A stretch of 64,000 nt of DNA from Prevotella sp. E15-22 (GCF_023204875.1 NZ_CP096247.1:1116001-1180000), one strand, 5' to 3'; counted from the stretch's first letter, positions 16,281 through 25,000 are shown. Notes: generated from the sequence alone by a model not told the origin. Numbers and translations are program-made.

Positions 16281-16316
16281 AAAAGACGAGACTGGCTCGT
16301 CATCACGACGAACCAG
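16281..16316 (-). terminator. terminator after the small minus-strand gene pair
   Basis: The hairpin CTGG-C-TCGTC-ATCAC-GACGA-A-CCAG (16292-16316) is followed on the minus strand by T-rich sequence (TCTTTTTTATGG). It has the same apex and the same C/A mismatch as the hairpin at 1494-1510. Confidence 0.65.
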
Positions 16317-16345
16317 CACACAAAAACAAAATTGTTATAATAAAA

Positions 16346-16717
16346 CTAAACGTTATTGCGGCGTAAAGCACGCATACGTTTTAATACTACGGCTGCAAAG
16401 ATACGTATTCTCAGGCGAACTTCCAAATGTTTTGCAAATTTTTCTTGGGAAACTTTGAGAGGACGAAAGCTGATGGCTGAGGGCTGAGGGCTGATTTCAC
16501 TCTCTTGTCTACCCATATGTGCGTCGTATCCCGAATGGGTGTCCTCTCGCTTTCGAAAGCCAAACTGATAAGTATCGCACCCACCCAGTGGTACGTCTTC
16601 GAGGAAACTGACACTATATCTTGTGCCCGAATCAGTGGTAAAATCAAAGTCGCCATTGTTGAGGGTAACCTCGTATGGCGACTTCCGATTGATATCTTCG
16701 AGAGTAATCTTTATCAT
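16346..16717 (-). CDS. hypothetical protein, DUF6169-like N terminus, probably C-terminally altered
   Basis: The first ~65 residues (ITLEDINRKSPYEVTL, then FDFTTDSGTRYSVSFLED and CDTYQFGF) look like a compact beta domain similar to Bacteroidales DUF6169 proteins. After about residue 72 the sequence becomes low quality (Ser/Pro-rich, then Arg-rich). The DNA there is a GGCTGAGG-type simple repeat, so the original C terminus seems lost to an insertion or frameshift. The start overlaps the stop of the gene upstream (ATGA), so the two are coupled. The product may be a non-functional remnant. Confidence 0.5.
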   Translation of the reverse strand: MIKITLEDINRKSPYEVTLNNGDFDFTTDSGTRYSVSFLEDVPLGGCDTYQFGFRKREDTHSGYDAHMGRQESEISPQPSAISFRPLKVSQEKFAKHLEVRLRIRIFAAVVLKRMRALRRNNV

Positions 16718-16848
16718 ACCAAAGCTATTTTCTGCTGGTCTTCATTAGCCCAGCGCTCAGCAACTTTACGTTCCCATTCGCGTTTGATTTCCAACGAATG
16801 CTTCCATCGACGTAATGCCTCTTCGTGTGTAATTTTCTTGATATCCAT
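16714..16848 (-). CDS. 44-residue basic helical protein coupled to the next gene
   Basis: The start at 16848 gives MDIKKITHEEALRRWKHSLE followed by a helix rich in Lys, Arg, Glu and Trp. The frame could extend upstream to 16923 but that part reads as membrane-like noise over an A/T-rich promoter region. The ATGA overlap with the gene at 16717 makes a two-gene unit of the size seen in toxin-antitoxin or partner modules. No family is assigned. Confidence 0.55.
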   Translation of the reverse strand: MDIKKITHEEALRRWKHSLEIKREWERKVAERWANEDQQKIALV

Positions 16849-16990
16849 AATGGCAGTCCATTTTGATTTCTGCTGCAAAATTAAGAATATTTTCCGAATA
16901 AACAAATAAAAACAAACAGACATTAGGGACAGGCGAGCGTCTCGCTCTTGAATCCCTTTAATCGGGAAAGGGCAGCTTATGAATAATCAA

Positions 16991-17266
16991 TCACTTGTCA
17001 TCGTAATGCCCATAAGCAGAAAGCACATCTACGTAAACTTCGGTTTCGAAGATGCGATACACCAAACGATGTTTCTTGGTAATCTGACGGCTCCAACGAT
17101 TCTCAGGCTTACCCTTCAGTGGTTCTGGATGGCCAGTACCAGTTTGAGGATGGTCTACAATCTCGTTGAGCAATTTGACAGCTTTCTTATAAGATGCGGG
17201 TTCGCTGCGCTTTAGTTTGGCAAGTCCCTCTTTAGCTTCGGGGGCATATGTAATAGTGTATTTCAT
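16991..17266 (-). CDS. yoeB: Txe/YoeB-family mRNA interferase toxin
   Basis: The 91-residue protein (start MKYTITY) has the RelE/YoeB fold signature: KEGLAKLKRSEPASYKKAVKLL, then GTGHPEPLKGKPENRWSRQI, KHRLVYRI, and a final SAYGHYDDK. YoeB toxins cut mRNA at the ribosome. The conserved Glu in HPEPLKG, the Arg of RLVYRI and the C-terminal His-Tyr are present, so it should be active. The start overlaps the antitoxin stop by one base (TGATG), the usual translational coupling. The six extra N-terminal residues of the longer frame fall inside the antitoxin gene and were left out. Confidence 0.9.
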   Translation of the reverse strand: MKYTITYAPEAKEGLAKLKRSEPASYKKAVKLLNEIVDHPQTGTGHPEPLKGKPENRWSRQITKKHRLVYRIFETEVYVDVLSAYGHYDDK

Positions 17267-17511
17267 CAGAGCGAATCTAACCAAGCATTCATGTCGTCTT
17301 TATTTGTAAAGGTGATACCTTTACCCTCAGCGATTTCTTTCTCTGCTTTATCTACACGAGTAAAGAATTCCTCCTTCGTCATGAGCGTCGGATCTTCTTT
17401 TTCTGCCACAAGCTTGCGCAGATATTTGGCTGCACGCTTCAGCAGATTTTCGTCCTCTGCTATGATGCTCATATTACGGAGCAGTTCGGCATTCATCTGT
17501 ATTGCTGTCAT
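17266..17511 (-). CDS. antitoxin of the YoeB module
   Basis: The 81-residue protein (start MTAIQMNAEL) has an N-terminal segment that could form a dimeric DNA-binding part. The acidic/basic C-terminal half (MTKEEFFTRVDKAEKEIAEG, ITFTNKDDMNAWLDSL) resembles the toxin-wrapping tails of Bacteroidota YoeB/RelE antitoxins. It precedes the toxin with one base of overlap. The start at 17511 was chosen because the extension to 17595 is a Phe/Ile-rich read-through of the promoter region, where TATTTTTG is seen at about 17526-17533. Confidence 0.85.
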   Translation of the reverse strand: MTAIQMNAELLRNMSIIAEDENLLKRAAKYLRKLVAEKEDPTLMTKEEFFTRVDKAEKEIAEGKGITFTNKDDMNAWLDSL

Positions 17512-17671
17512 ATCATAATTTTTTTTCGATGCAAAAATAGAAATAAAAACTGAAAATACAAAATAATATATGGAAAAACTGAAAATGCAAACCACGAATA
17601 GATGACGTAGGGGGTTGACAGTTTCCTATGTCCCCCCATGTTTTTCCAAAAAATGTTGCAAATACACTATT

Positions 17672-17690
17672 TTTTTAGTACCTTTGCATC
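17672..17690 (+). promoter_or_regulatory. promoter of the BspA-like gene
   Basis: TAGTACCTTTGCATCC lies about 80 bases upstream of the ATG and supplies a consensus TACCTTTG box. Confidence 0.65.
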
Positions 17691-17761
17691 CTGTTTGCCG
17701 TGCGCGTGTTCAAATTTACACGCATTCGACCATAAAAAGTAACGATTAAAAAATAATATAA

Positions 17762-20485
17762 ATGAAAACAAATGCTATGATGCTGGCCCTGCAAGGATGC
17801 CTGGGGCTACAAGGATTCAGGGGCGCACTCCTGCGCCTGAGTATGACGCTGCTGTTAGTAATGCTCACCGTCACGACGGCATGGGCGGACGATAGTGGCA
17901 CATGTGGTGACAACCTGAAATGGGAATTCACGTCGAGCGACAGTACGCTCACCATTAGTGGTACAGGCGATATGGATGACTATGATCCTGGAAAAGATCC
18001 ATGGCGTCATTATATATCCAAAATAAATAAAATCATATTGCCTGAAGGCTTGAGTAAAATCGGTAGTTGGGCATTCTACAATGCTGGTAATCTGAAAGAG
18101 TTAACCATTCCAGCAAGTGTCACACAAATCAATGAATATGCTTTTACGTACGTAGGACTCGATAATGGCTGCACTTTGACCTTTGCCCAGGGAAGCAAAC
18201 TCTCTTCTATCGAAAAAGAGGCATTCAAGTCCTTCAAGGGCAACGTAGATTTGCATGAATGCACAAACCTGACCACTATCGGTAAATACGTATTCGCCAG
18301 TGGCTATTTGCTGAAAAAGATAACCATTCCGGCAAGTGTAGAAATAATCGATGATTATGCTTTTCAGGACGTGGGAAGCGAACTCGATAATGGCTGCACT
18401 TTGACCTTTGCCCAAGGAAGCAAACTCTCTTCTATCGGAAACTATGCATTCAAGAGATTCAAGGGCGACATAGATTGGCTTGAATGCACAAGCCTGACCA
18501 CTATCGGTCAATACGCATTCTCTGGTGCTGTTAATTTGGAAAAGATAACCATTCCTGCCAGTGTAGAAAGATTCGAATCCTATGCTTTTCAGAACGTGGG
18601 AAGTAAACTCGGTAAAGGCTGCACTTTGACCATGGCCCAAGGAAGCCAACTCAAGTATCCCAAAGCCAATGCATTCAATGGCTTCAAGGGCGATATAGAT
18701 TTGCGTGAATGCACAAGCCTGACTATTATCCATAAGAATACATTTGAAGGATACCAGGCTGGCACCCTCAGGCTACCAGTCAGCCTATCAATAATCGAAA
18801 AGGATGCATTTATAAATTCAAAACCGAGTAAAGTCTATGTTGCCTACAAGAACTGCGTTCTCTATGTCAACGACAAATATAGGTCTGTTAACCCAGACAC
18901 AAAATACGTTGGGGCGAATATCAAGTCTAATCTAAGAATTACTGCTAATGGCAGTAAGAAACTTGATTTCACACGCGTTTCCTTCGATGACATTGCCATA
19001 TCATTTGACGAACAGGATACAACCTACGTCATCTCGCAAAAGCAAGGATTAATTGATCTTGGTGATAAATTGGCCGAAGAATTACAGAGTTTTAGGCTCA
19101 AAGGCCAGAAGGTAAAACTTGCGGCAGACCTTGACTTCACAAATATGCCGTTAGACTGTGAGATTACTTCAAATCAAAGAGGAAACTTCATGCCAATCGA
19201 TATTTATTTATCTTCGATATATTTCTCATTCGATGGGCAGGGACATACCATAAAGGGACTCAAATTCAGCGGTGAAGAAAATGTAGGACTATTCAGTACC
19301 ATCACAACGAATTCGATTGTCAAGAACGTAACCCTTATCGCCCCAAACTTTAGCGGCACTAATAGTATTGGCGGCATTGCAGGCAATAACAATGGTGGTA
19401 GTATTACTAATTGTAGCGTTATTGCTCCATCTATAAGTGGCGATTCGCATCTTGGTGGCATTGCAGGCAAAAATGAAAAAGGAACTATTAGCGAGTGCAA
19501 TGTTATTGATCCATCTATCAGTGGCACAGGTTCATTTATAGGTTGCGTCATCGGTGGTGGCAAAATCCCCGTTAGATGCGACTTCGATGTCAGCACGGGA
19601 CTGGATATTTACGGTGAGGACGTGGATGTCCCATTTCTTGATGCAAGACTCGCCAAAAACAGGCCTCTCCTTCATCTGAATCTCGACTATGGCATAACAT
19701 CAACCAAAGCCATTACTATCAGAAACTACACTATGGGTGAGCTGTACGATAAAATATGGCTTTATGCAAATCGTGCGGGATATGAATTGGTAAATTACAA
19801 AAGCGAGGAAGTTACTATCGAGGATAACTCGTTCCAAATGCCACAGAAGAACGTGAGTGTTACGGCCGTTTGGGAGCCTATGAATGATATCATCTTTAAG
19901 GGCAGTCTGAATGAAGGTGTCAACTGGAGCACCTTCTATTGTGGCGATGCAGGCTATCGCATTAATGAGGAAGAGAATGCCTGCGCCTATACCGCTACGT
20001 TGGGCGACGACGAGATCACCCTCCACCAGCTGGGCAAGGTGATTCCCAAGGGCACGGCCGTCATCATTGCCAGCGAGAACAACGACATCAGCATGACTCG
20101 CGATGATGTCTCGGCTGCTGAATATAAAGTTGAGAACGACCTTAATGGCGTGGACCTGCCGACGGCTCGCACCTCACTCACCAACAACGATGCCCAGACG
20201 CTCTTTATGCTGAGCAACAAGAACGACCACTTTGGCTTCCACAAGTTTGGTGGCGCCAATGTGCCTGCTCGCAAGGCCTACTTCACCGTTTCGACGTCGA
20301 CCGACGCCCGTTCGTTCAGCATGGTGTTCGAGGACGAGAGCACACGAATTGTTTCGACCACGGATAGAACGGATCAATCGGATAAGGCTGACGCATGGTA
20401 CACCCTCGACGGACGTAAGCTCCAGGGTAAGCCCACGCAGAAGGGACTGTATATCGAAAATGGACACAAGGTGGTAATTAAGTAA
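17762..20485 (+). CDS. BspA-type leucine-rich repeat surface protein with GLUG motifs
   Basis: This 907-residue protein has an export signal, set back by a 25-residue N-terminal extension (hydrophobic core at about residues 29-42, ending TTAWAD). BspA-type repeats follow at about 90-340, each with ITIPASVxxI and YAF/CTLTFAQGSKL. Two GLUG-like motifs (GGIAGNNNGG, GGIAGKNEKG) lie around residues 540-575. An InlB-type repeat region reading VTAVWEP follows, and the end is a WYTLDGRKLQG...KGLYIENGHKVVIK tail seen in exported Prevotella proteins. Such proteins bind host matrix or other cells. The leucine-rich block is made of near-identical ~220-bp DNA repeats, which suggests expansion by recombination. 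A 58-residue peptide gene follows after 18 bases. Confidence 0.88.
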   Translation: MKTNAMMLALQGCLGLQGFRGALLRLSMTLLLVMLTVTTAWADDSGTCGDNLKWEFTSSDSTLTISGTGDMDDYDPGKDPWRHYISKINKIILPEGLSKIGSWAFYNAGNLKELTIPASVTQINEYAFTYVGLDNGCTLTFAQGSKLSSIEKEAFKSFKGNVDLHECTNLTTIGKYVFASGYLLKKITIPASVEIIDDYAFQDVGSELDNGCTLTFAQGSKLSSIGNYAFKRFKGDIDWLECTSLTTIGQYAFSGAVNLEKITIPASVERFESYAFQNVGSKLGKGCTLTMAQGSQLKYPKANAFNGFKGDIDLRECTSLTIIHKNTFEGYQAGTLRLPVSLSIIEKDAFINSKPSKVYVAYKNCVLYVNDKYRSVNPDTKYVGANIKSNLRITANGSKKLDFTRVSFDDIAISFDEQDTTYVISQKQGLIDLGDKLAEELQSFRLKGQKVKLAADLDFTNMPLDCEITSNQRGNFMPIDIYLSSIYFSFDGQGHTIKGLKFSGEENVGLFSTITTNSIVKNVTLIAPNFSGTNSIGGIAGNNNGGSITNCSVIAPSISGDSHLGGIAGKNEKGTISECNVIDPSISGTGSFIGCVIGGGKIPVRCDFDVSTGLDIYGEDVDVPFLDARLAKNRPLLHLNLDYGITSTKAITIRNYTMGELYDKIWLYANRAGYELVNYKSEEVTIEDNSFQMPQKNVSVTAVWEPMNDIIFKGSLNEGVNWSTFYCGDAGYRINEEENACAYTATLGDDEITLHQLGKVIPKGTAVIIASENNDISMTRDDVSAAEYKVENDLNGVDLPTARTSLTNNDAQTLFMLSNKNDHFGFHKFGGANVPARKAYFTVSTSTDARSFSMVFEDESTRIVSTTDRTDQSDKADAWYTLDGRKLQGKPTQKGLYIENGHKVVIK
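18102..18765 (+). repeat. three tandem ~220-bp repeats inside the BspA-like gene
   Basis: The string TAACCATTCC recurs at about 18102, 18321 and 18546 (219 and 225 bases apart, both multiples of three). The sequences between are highly similar, with shared blocks such as GGCTGCACTTTGACC and CCCAAGGAAGC. Each unit encodes 73-75 residues. Confidence 0.85.
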
Positions 20486-20503
20486 TTAAGTAAGAAAAGC
20501 AAT

Positions 20504-20680
20504 ATGAAAAAAGAATATATGAAACCCACGATGTGCGTGGTAATGTTGACCAACAGCTGCTCTCTGCTTGCAGGCAGTAAGAAAGGTTTTAATAATTATA
20601 AAGAACTTGGCGACACGCCCATCCCTACATACCCGGACGACGATGATGATGATATCATCGACGAGGACGATGTGATTTAG
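20504..20680 (+). CDS. 58-residue acidic-tailed peptide of the Bacteroidales 'YMKPTM...LLAGS' type
   Basis: The product begins MKKEYMKPTMCVVMLTNSCS, continues LLAGSKKGFNNYKELGD and ends in PTYPDDDDDDIIDEDDVI. I recall many Prevotella and Bacteroides genomes encoding short proteins with the same N-terminal YMKPTM/VV-x-L/LLAGS pattern and a variable tail, commonly after exported-protein genes. The conserved head and the Ala-Gly-Ser step look like a leader with a processing point, so a secreted or modified peptide is possible. It lies 18 bases after the BspA-like gene and is probably cotranscribed. Confidence 0.72.
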   Translation: MKKEYMKPTMCVVMLTNSCSLLAGSKKGFNNYKELGDTPIPTYPDDDDDDIIDEDDVI

Positions 20681-20782
20681 GACTGTCCCCTGCTGTTTTT
20701 GAATAGAATTTGTGGGAATTTTTTGGATGATGCCAAATTATTTTTTATATTTGCAGTCGTAGAATTTTAATAATGTTATACT

Positions 20783-21292
20783 ATGAAGAGGATTATTCTT
20801 TGCGCTATCTGCGCTATGTGGGGCTTTGTGGCTGTCAATGCCCAGGGTAAGTTCGGCCATGTTAATTCAGCGGAGATTATTCAGGCGATGCCTGAGTACA
20901 CAACGTCGCAGAAAGAAATAATGGCGCTGCAACGGCAGTATGAGAAAAAACTGGATGAACTGCAGAATGACGTTCGGAAGAAAATGGAGGGGTATCAGAA
21001 AATGCCTGCAAACACGAGCGAGGCTGCCAGGAAGAGTCAGGAGGAGGACATAAGAATGGCGCAGTCGGTTGTTCAGGGCTACTATGAGAACAGTCAGAAG
21101 GCGCTGGCCGACGAGCAGGAAAAGAAACTGAAGGTTATCAGGGATAAGATTCTCGAGGCCGTTCAGGCTGTGGGCAAGGCTGGTGGATATGTCTATATCA
21201 TGGACACGACGCAGGGCATCCCCTATATCTCGACTACGCTCTCTACTGACGTGACCAAGGAGGTGAAGGCTAAGTTGGGGATAAAAAAGTAG
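20783..21292 (+). CDS. OmpH/Skp-family periplasmic chaperone
   Basis: The 169-residue protein has a signal peptide ending near residue 20 (AVNAQ). The OmpH/Skp pattern follows: KFGHVNSAEIIQAMPEY, a long charged coiled coil (about 40-125) and a C-terminal strand region reading GGYVYIMDTTQGIPYIS. Skp proteins hold unfolded outer-membrane proteins in the periplasm. A TATATTTG promoter box at about 20745-20755 precedes it and a strong terminator follows, so it is probably monocistronic. Bacteroidota often carry several paralogues; this is likely one of them. Confidence 0.9.
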   Translation: MKRIILCAICAMWGFVAVNAQGKFGHVNSAEIIQAMPEYTTSQKEIMALQRQYEKKLDELQNDVRKKMEGYQKMPANTSEAARKSQEEDIRMAQSVVQGYYENSQKALADEQEKKLKVIRDKILEAVQAVGKAGGYVYIMDTTQGIPYISTTLSTDVTKEVKAKLGIKK

Positions 21293-21301
21293 GAAAGGGA
21301 T

Positions 21302-21344
21302 AAAACAAGATAGGCTCGTCATCACGACGAGCCTATCTTGTTTT
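21302..21344. terminator. 19-bp perfect terminator hairpin
   Basis: AAAACAAGATAGGCTCGTC pairs without mismatch with 21326-21344 across an ATCAC loop. A and T tracts at the two ends make it usable from both strands: the OmpH gene (+) and the LruC gene (-). It shares its TCGTC-ATCAC-GACGA apex with the hairpins at 1494 and 16292. Confidence 0.88.
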
Positions 21345-21392
21345 GAAAAGAATTTGTAAAATTATATCAGTTATTCTTTATGAAAATGGTGG

Positions 21393-23369
21393 TTACTTCC
21401 ACCAGAAATCGTCGACAAAGTAACCCTGCACATAGTCGGTGAAGCGATCGTGCTCGTCGGCTATGTTCATGCGCTCTGGCACTGGGGCGAAGGTGTCGTC
21501 CACCAGAATCTTGCAGGCTGCCTCGCCAGTGGTGGCTCTGAGTTCCATCCAGACGCCACTCTTCAAGACCTCGATGGTGATGTTCTTGATCTGCTCTGGC
21601 GTGGTGTATTCGCCATCGACCTCGAAGGTGACTGGGTCGACCGTGGGTCCTGCGCCTGTGTTAAACATCTGATAGGTGCCGTTGGCGTTGGGCGTGGTCT
21701 GGCCAAAGAGACCGTGAACCTCGATGCCCATGACGCGCAGAGGCAGGGTGCCACCTGCGCAGATGAGCTTCAGGGTGGTCTTGCCATTCTGGGCCTTCAC
21801 CACATCGAACACGACATCGTTGAAGTCGAAGTCGCCTGCCTCTGAGGCAGACAGGTCCTCGGCAATGACGCGATAGAGTGGGGTGCCGCCTGTAAAACCT
21901 GGGTTACAGGGCGATGGGGCAATGGTGATGTTGGGCTTGCCTGGGAGGAAACCTGCAGCAAAGAGGTTGGTGGCGATGCTGAAGCCGTCGGCCTCGTTGA
22001 TGAAGGGCTTGGGCTGGGCAGAGCCACTGCCATCGCTGTCGTAGCCCTGAGCGAAATGGGTCTGGGCCGACACGTAGAGATTACCTCCATAGGTTACTGC
22101 GCCATGACTGTTGATGCTGGCCAGATAGGGGTCGCGAACGATGTCCTTGGCCTGGAACACGGCATAGCCATCGGGCGAGATGCCAAAGATGCCATAGCCC
22201 TCGTCGACGGCTGTGCCTGACTCGAGCTGGGCTGTCTGATGGACAACGAAGACAGCATCCTCACCCATCTCGATCTTGAACGGACCTGTGACAACGCCCT
22301 GACGGGTGTCACGTCCGCCATAGAAATTCTCTGTGACCACGCCACAGCCGGCATCAATCTTGAAGGTGCCCTGGGCCGATGAGATGTTCATCTCGAAATC
22401 GTGACCCACCTCGAGGAAACAGTTGTTGATGACGTTCTCGCTGCCTCCGATATAGGCGTAGTCGTAGGTGGTCCAATGGCCATTGTTCACCCAGCCTGAG
22501 TTGTTGGACTGAACACGGGTGGTGGCTGTGGCTGTGAACGTGCCATTGTTCTGAATGGCGCCTGCATTCACAGTGACGTTGGCCACATAGGCTGTGCCGT
22601 CGTTAACGATGCGACTGGTATTACTCTCGACATTGACGCTGCCTGCTTCCAGTCGGCCTACGTTATAGAGGAAGCTGGACATGTTGACCTGGAAGGTGCC
22701 TGCCTTCAGCGTGCCGTGGTTATAGACCTTGGTGTTGGTGTTGGCCGTGAGTTCTGTGGCGGCCTCGAGTGTGGCTCCCTGGGCAATATAGATGGCTGCT
22801 ACGTTGAGGGTGCTGGCGCTGACCTTGCCCAACTTGAGTGTGGCGCCCTCGATCAGATAAATCTCTGAACGATAGTCGGGGGCGAAACGTGGGCTTTCGG
22901 CCGAGAGGTCGCCTTCGGACAGGTCGACAACGCCTGTGACGTAGATCTTGCTGGCGCCTGACCACGTGGAAACGCTCTGGGTGGTGGCGTCAATATAATA
23001 GGAACCTGCACCTGCTCCCCAGGTGGGCAGTTTGTTGACACCCTCAGGAACGGCTGCCAGGAAATTGCTGGCGGCACAGTCGGTGGGGAACGAAATGGTG
23101 GGCTGCAGACTCCTGCGGAACATGGCATTGGTGCCCATGGCGCGAGCCGAGGTGCGCAAGCTGGAAGGGTTACTGCTGAAGCCCCAGTCGACATTGGGGG
23201 CCACTTTGCCAAAGGCGTTTTCGAAGGCCTGGGCATAGGTGGCGTTGACGGTCTCTTCGATGCTGCCACCGTTGAATGAGTCGTCGTGCCTACATGATGT
23301 GAATAGCGCTGTGGTGCTTAACATGGTTGCTCCAACCAGTATCAATGCGAGATGCTTGTTGTTTCCCAT
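21393..23369 (-). CDS. LruC-domain lipoprotein
   Basis: The 658-residue protein has a lipoprotein signal (ALFTSCRHDD, Cys at about residue 26). The middle is a repetitive beta-rich region (NVESNTSRIVNDGTAYVANV) that looks like a beta-helix. The C-terminal LruC domain contains EDLSASEAGDFDFNDVVFDV around residues 525-545. LruC proteins are surface lipoproteins first named in Leptospira and are common in Bacteroidota. Function is not established; attachment or capsule-related roles have been suggested. A TATATTTG promoter box lies at 23419-23426 on the minus strand, and the gene ends at a shared terminator. Confidence 0.85.
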   Translation of the reverse strand: MGNNKHLALILVGATMLSTTALFTSCRHDDSFNGGSIEETVNATYAQAFENAFGKVAPNVDWGFSSNPSSLRTSARAMGTNAMFRRSLQPTISFPTDCAASNFLAAVPEGVNKLPTWGAGAGSYYIDATTQSVSTWSGASKIYVTGVVDLSEGDLSAESPRFAPDYRSEIYLIEGATLKLGKVSASTLNVAAIYIAQGATLEAATELTANTNTKVYNHGTLKAGTFQVNMSSFLYNVGRLEAGSVNVESNTSRIVNDGTAYVANVTVNAGAIQNNGTFTATATTRVQSNNSGWVNNGHWTTYDYAYIGGSENVINNCFLEVGHDFEMNISSAQGTFKIDAGCGVVTENFYGGRDTRQGVVTGPFKIEMGEDAVFVVHQTAQLESGTAVDEGYGIFGISPDGYAVFQAKDIVRDPYLASINSHGAVTYGGNLYVSAQTHFAQGYDSDGSGSAQPKPFINEADGFSIATNLFAAGFLPGKPNITIAPSPCNPGFTGGTPLYRVIAEDLSASEAGDFDFNDVVFDVVKAQNGKTTLKLICAGGTLPLRVMGIEVHGLFGQTTPNANGTYQMFNTGAGPTVDPVTFEVDGEYTTPEQIKNITIEVLKSGVWMELRATTGEAACKILVDDTFAPVPERMNIADEHDRFTDYVQGYFVDDFWWK

Positions 23370-23525
23370 AATTTTAATAGGTTAGATTGGTTAGTATTCT
23401 AATTATTAAGATTTTGCGCAAATATAGGCAAAAAAATAACAAGTTGTATGTGATAACGGGTTAAAAAAAGTTAAGTGTAAGATAACACATGGGAGGGAGA
23501 AGGCCTGAAAATGCGTTATTTTTCG

Positions 23526-23533
23526 TACCTTTG
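23526..23533 (+). promoter_or_regulatory. promoter of the NhaC antiporter gene (TACCTTTG)
   Basis: TACCTTTG is followed by GCAGGC and lies 22 bases before the ATG. It is divergent from the LruC promoter at 23419-23426. Confidence 0.68.
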
Positions 23534-23554
23534 CAGGCAAATTGCAAAAATTAA

Positions 23555-25000
23555 ATGATGAATCGACTTCCCCATCCCCTTGTGGCAACCATTCCGCTGG
23601 TGGTTCTGATTGGATTGCTGGCCGTGATTATTGCGCTGTTTGGCAGCGATTCGCTGAGTGGCGGCAGTCAGGTGAGCCTGCTGGCAGCCATGGCCGTGTG
23701 CGTGTTTATCTCGATGGTGTTCTATCGCAATCCGTGGAAGGCTTTCGAGGCGCAGATTGAGAAGACGGTGGGGGGCGTGGCCGTGATGATCCTGATTCTG
23801 CTGGCTGTGGGTATGCTGGCTGGAGCGTGGATGATCAGTGGCGTGGTGCCTACGCTGATTTATTATGGCGTGCAGATGCTGTCGCCTCAGTTTTTCCTGG
23901 TGTGCGCCTGCGTGATTTGTGCACTGGTGTCGCTGCTGTCGGGCAGTTCGTGGACCACAATAGCCACGATTGGCGTGGCACTGCTGGGCATCAGTCATGC
24001 ACTGGGCATCAACGAGGCTATTGCGGCTGGTGCCATCATATCGGGTGCTTACTTCGGCGATAAGATGTCGCCACTGAGTGATACAACCATCCTGGCATCA
24101 TCGTCGGCTGGGGTGGACATCTTTTCGCATATCCGCTATATGATGCTGACCACGATGCCGGCCTTCCTGATTACGCTGCTGATTTTTACGGCCATGGGAC
24201 TGGGTTTCGACGCTGACGACAGTATTCATGTGCACCAATATACGGAGGGACTGTCGAAGACGTTCAACATCTCGCTGTGGACGCTCTTGGTGCCTGTGCT
24301 CACGGGCGTGCTCATTGTGAAGCGTGCGCCCTCGCTCATCGTACTGTTCCTGTCGGCCATGATGGCTGGCGTGATGGCGCTGATCCTGCAGCCACACATC
24401 CTGACGGAGATTGCCGGCGATGCTGAGTTGAGCAGGGTGGGGGCGCTGACCAAGGGACTGGTGATGACGTTCTATGGTCCTACGGCCATCGAAACGGGCT
24501 CGGCCGAGTTGAACGATCTGGTGTCGACGGGTGGCATGGCTGGCATGCTGAACACCATCTGGCTGATTGTGTGCGCCATGTGTTTTGGTGCAGCGATGGT
24601 GGCCAGCGGCATGATTGAGAGTATCACGAAGGTGGTGATCAGTTGGGTGCGCAGCAGAGTGGGTCTGGTGGCTTCGACAGCCAGTACGGGCTTGTTTCTG
24701 AATGTGGCCACGGGCGACCAGTTTATCAGTATTGTGCTGACGGTAAACATGTTTAAGGACGTGTATAAACGGCAGGGCTACGAGGCGCGACTGGTGAGCC
24801 GTACGGCTGAGGACTCGGCCACGGTGACCAGTGTGCTGGTGCCTTGGAACACGTGTGGACTGACGCAGAGCACGGTGCTGGGCGTGGCCACGATTGCTTA
24901 TCTGCCTTATTGCTTCTTTAATATCCTGAGTCCGCTGATGACGATTCTGGTGGCGGCTGTGGGATGGAAGATCAGGAGGAAGATGAGAAATGAAAAATGA
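23555..25000 (+). CDS. nhaC: NhaC-family Na+/H+ antiporter
   Basis: The 481-residue membrane protein has about 11 hydrophobic segments and the family core GAYFGDKMSPLSDTT (around residues 165-180), preceded by LLSGSSWTTIATIGVA. NhaC proteins exchange sodium for protons and support pH and salt tolerance. The length is typical. It lies 67 bases upstream of the C1 peptidase gene, across a stretch of ATGATAAAATGATA-type simple repeats, and may be cotranscribed with it. Confidence 0.93.
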   Translation: MMNRLPHPLVATIPLVVLIGLLAVIIALFGSDSLSGGSQVSLLAAMAVCVFISMVFYRNPWKAFEAQIEKTVGGVAVMILILLAVGMLAGAWMISGVVPTLIYYGVQMLSPQFFLVCACVICALVSLLSGSSWTTIATIGVALLGISHALGINEAIAAGAIISGAYFGDKMSPLSDTTILASSSAGVDIFSHIRYMMLTTMPAFLITLLIFTAMGLGFDADDSIHVHQYTEGLSKTFNISLWTLLVPVLTGVLIVKRAPSLIVLFLSAMMAGVMALILQPHILTEIAGDAELSRVGALTKGLVMTFYGPTAIETGSAELNDLVSTGGMAGMLNTIWLIVCAMCFGAAMVASGMIESITKVVISWVRSRVGLVASTASTGLFLNVATGDQFISIVLTVNMFKDVYKRQGYEARLVSRTAEDSATVTSVLVPWNTCGLTQSTVLGVATIAYLPYCFFNILSPLMTILVAAVGWKIRRKMRNEK

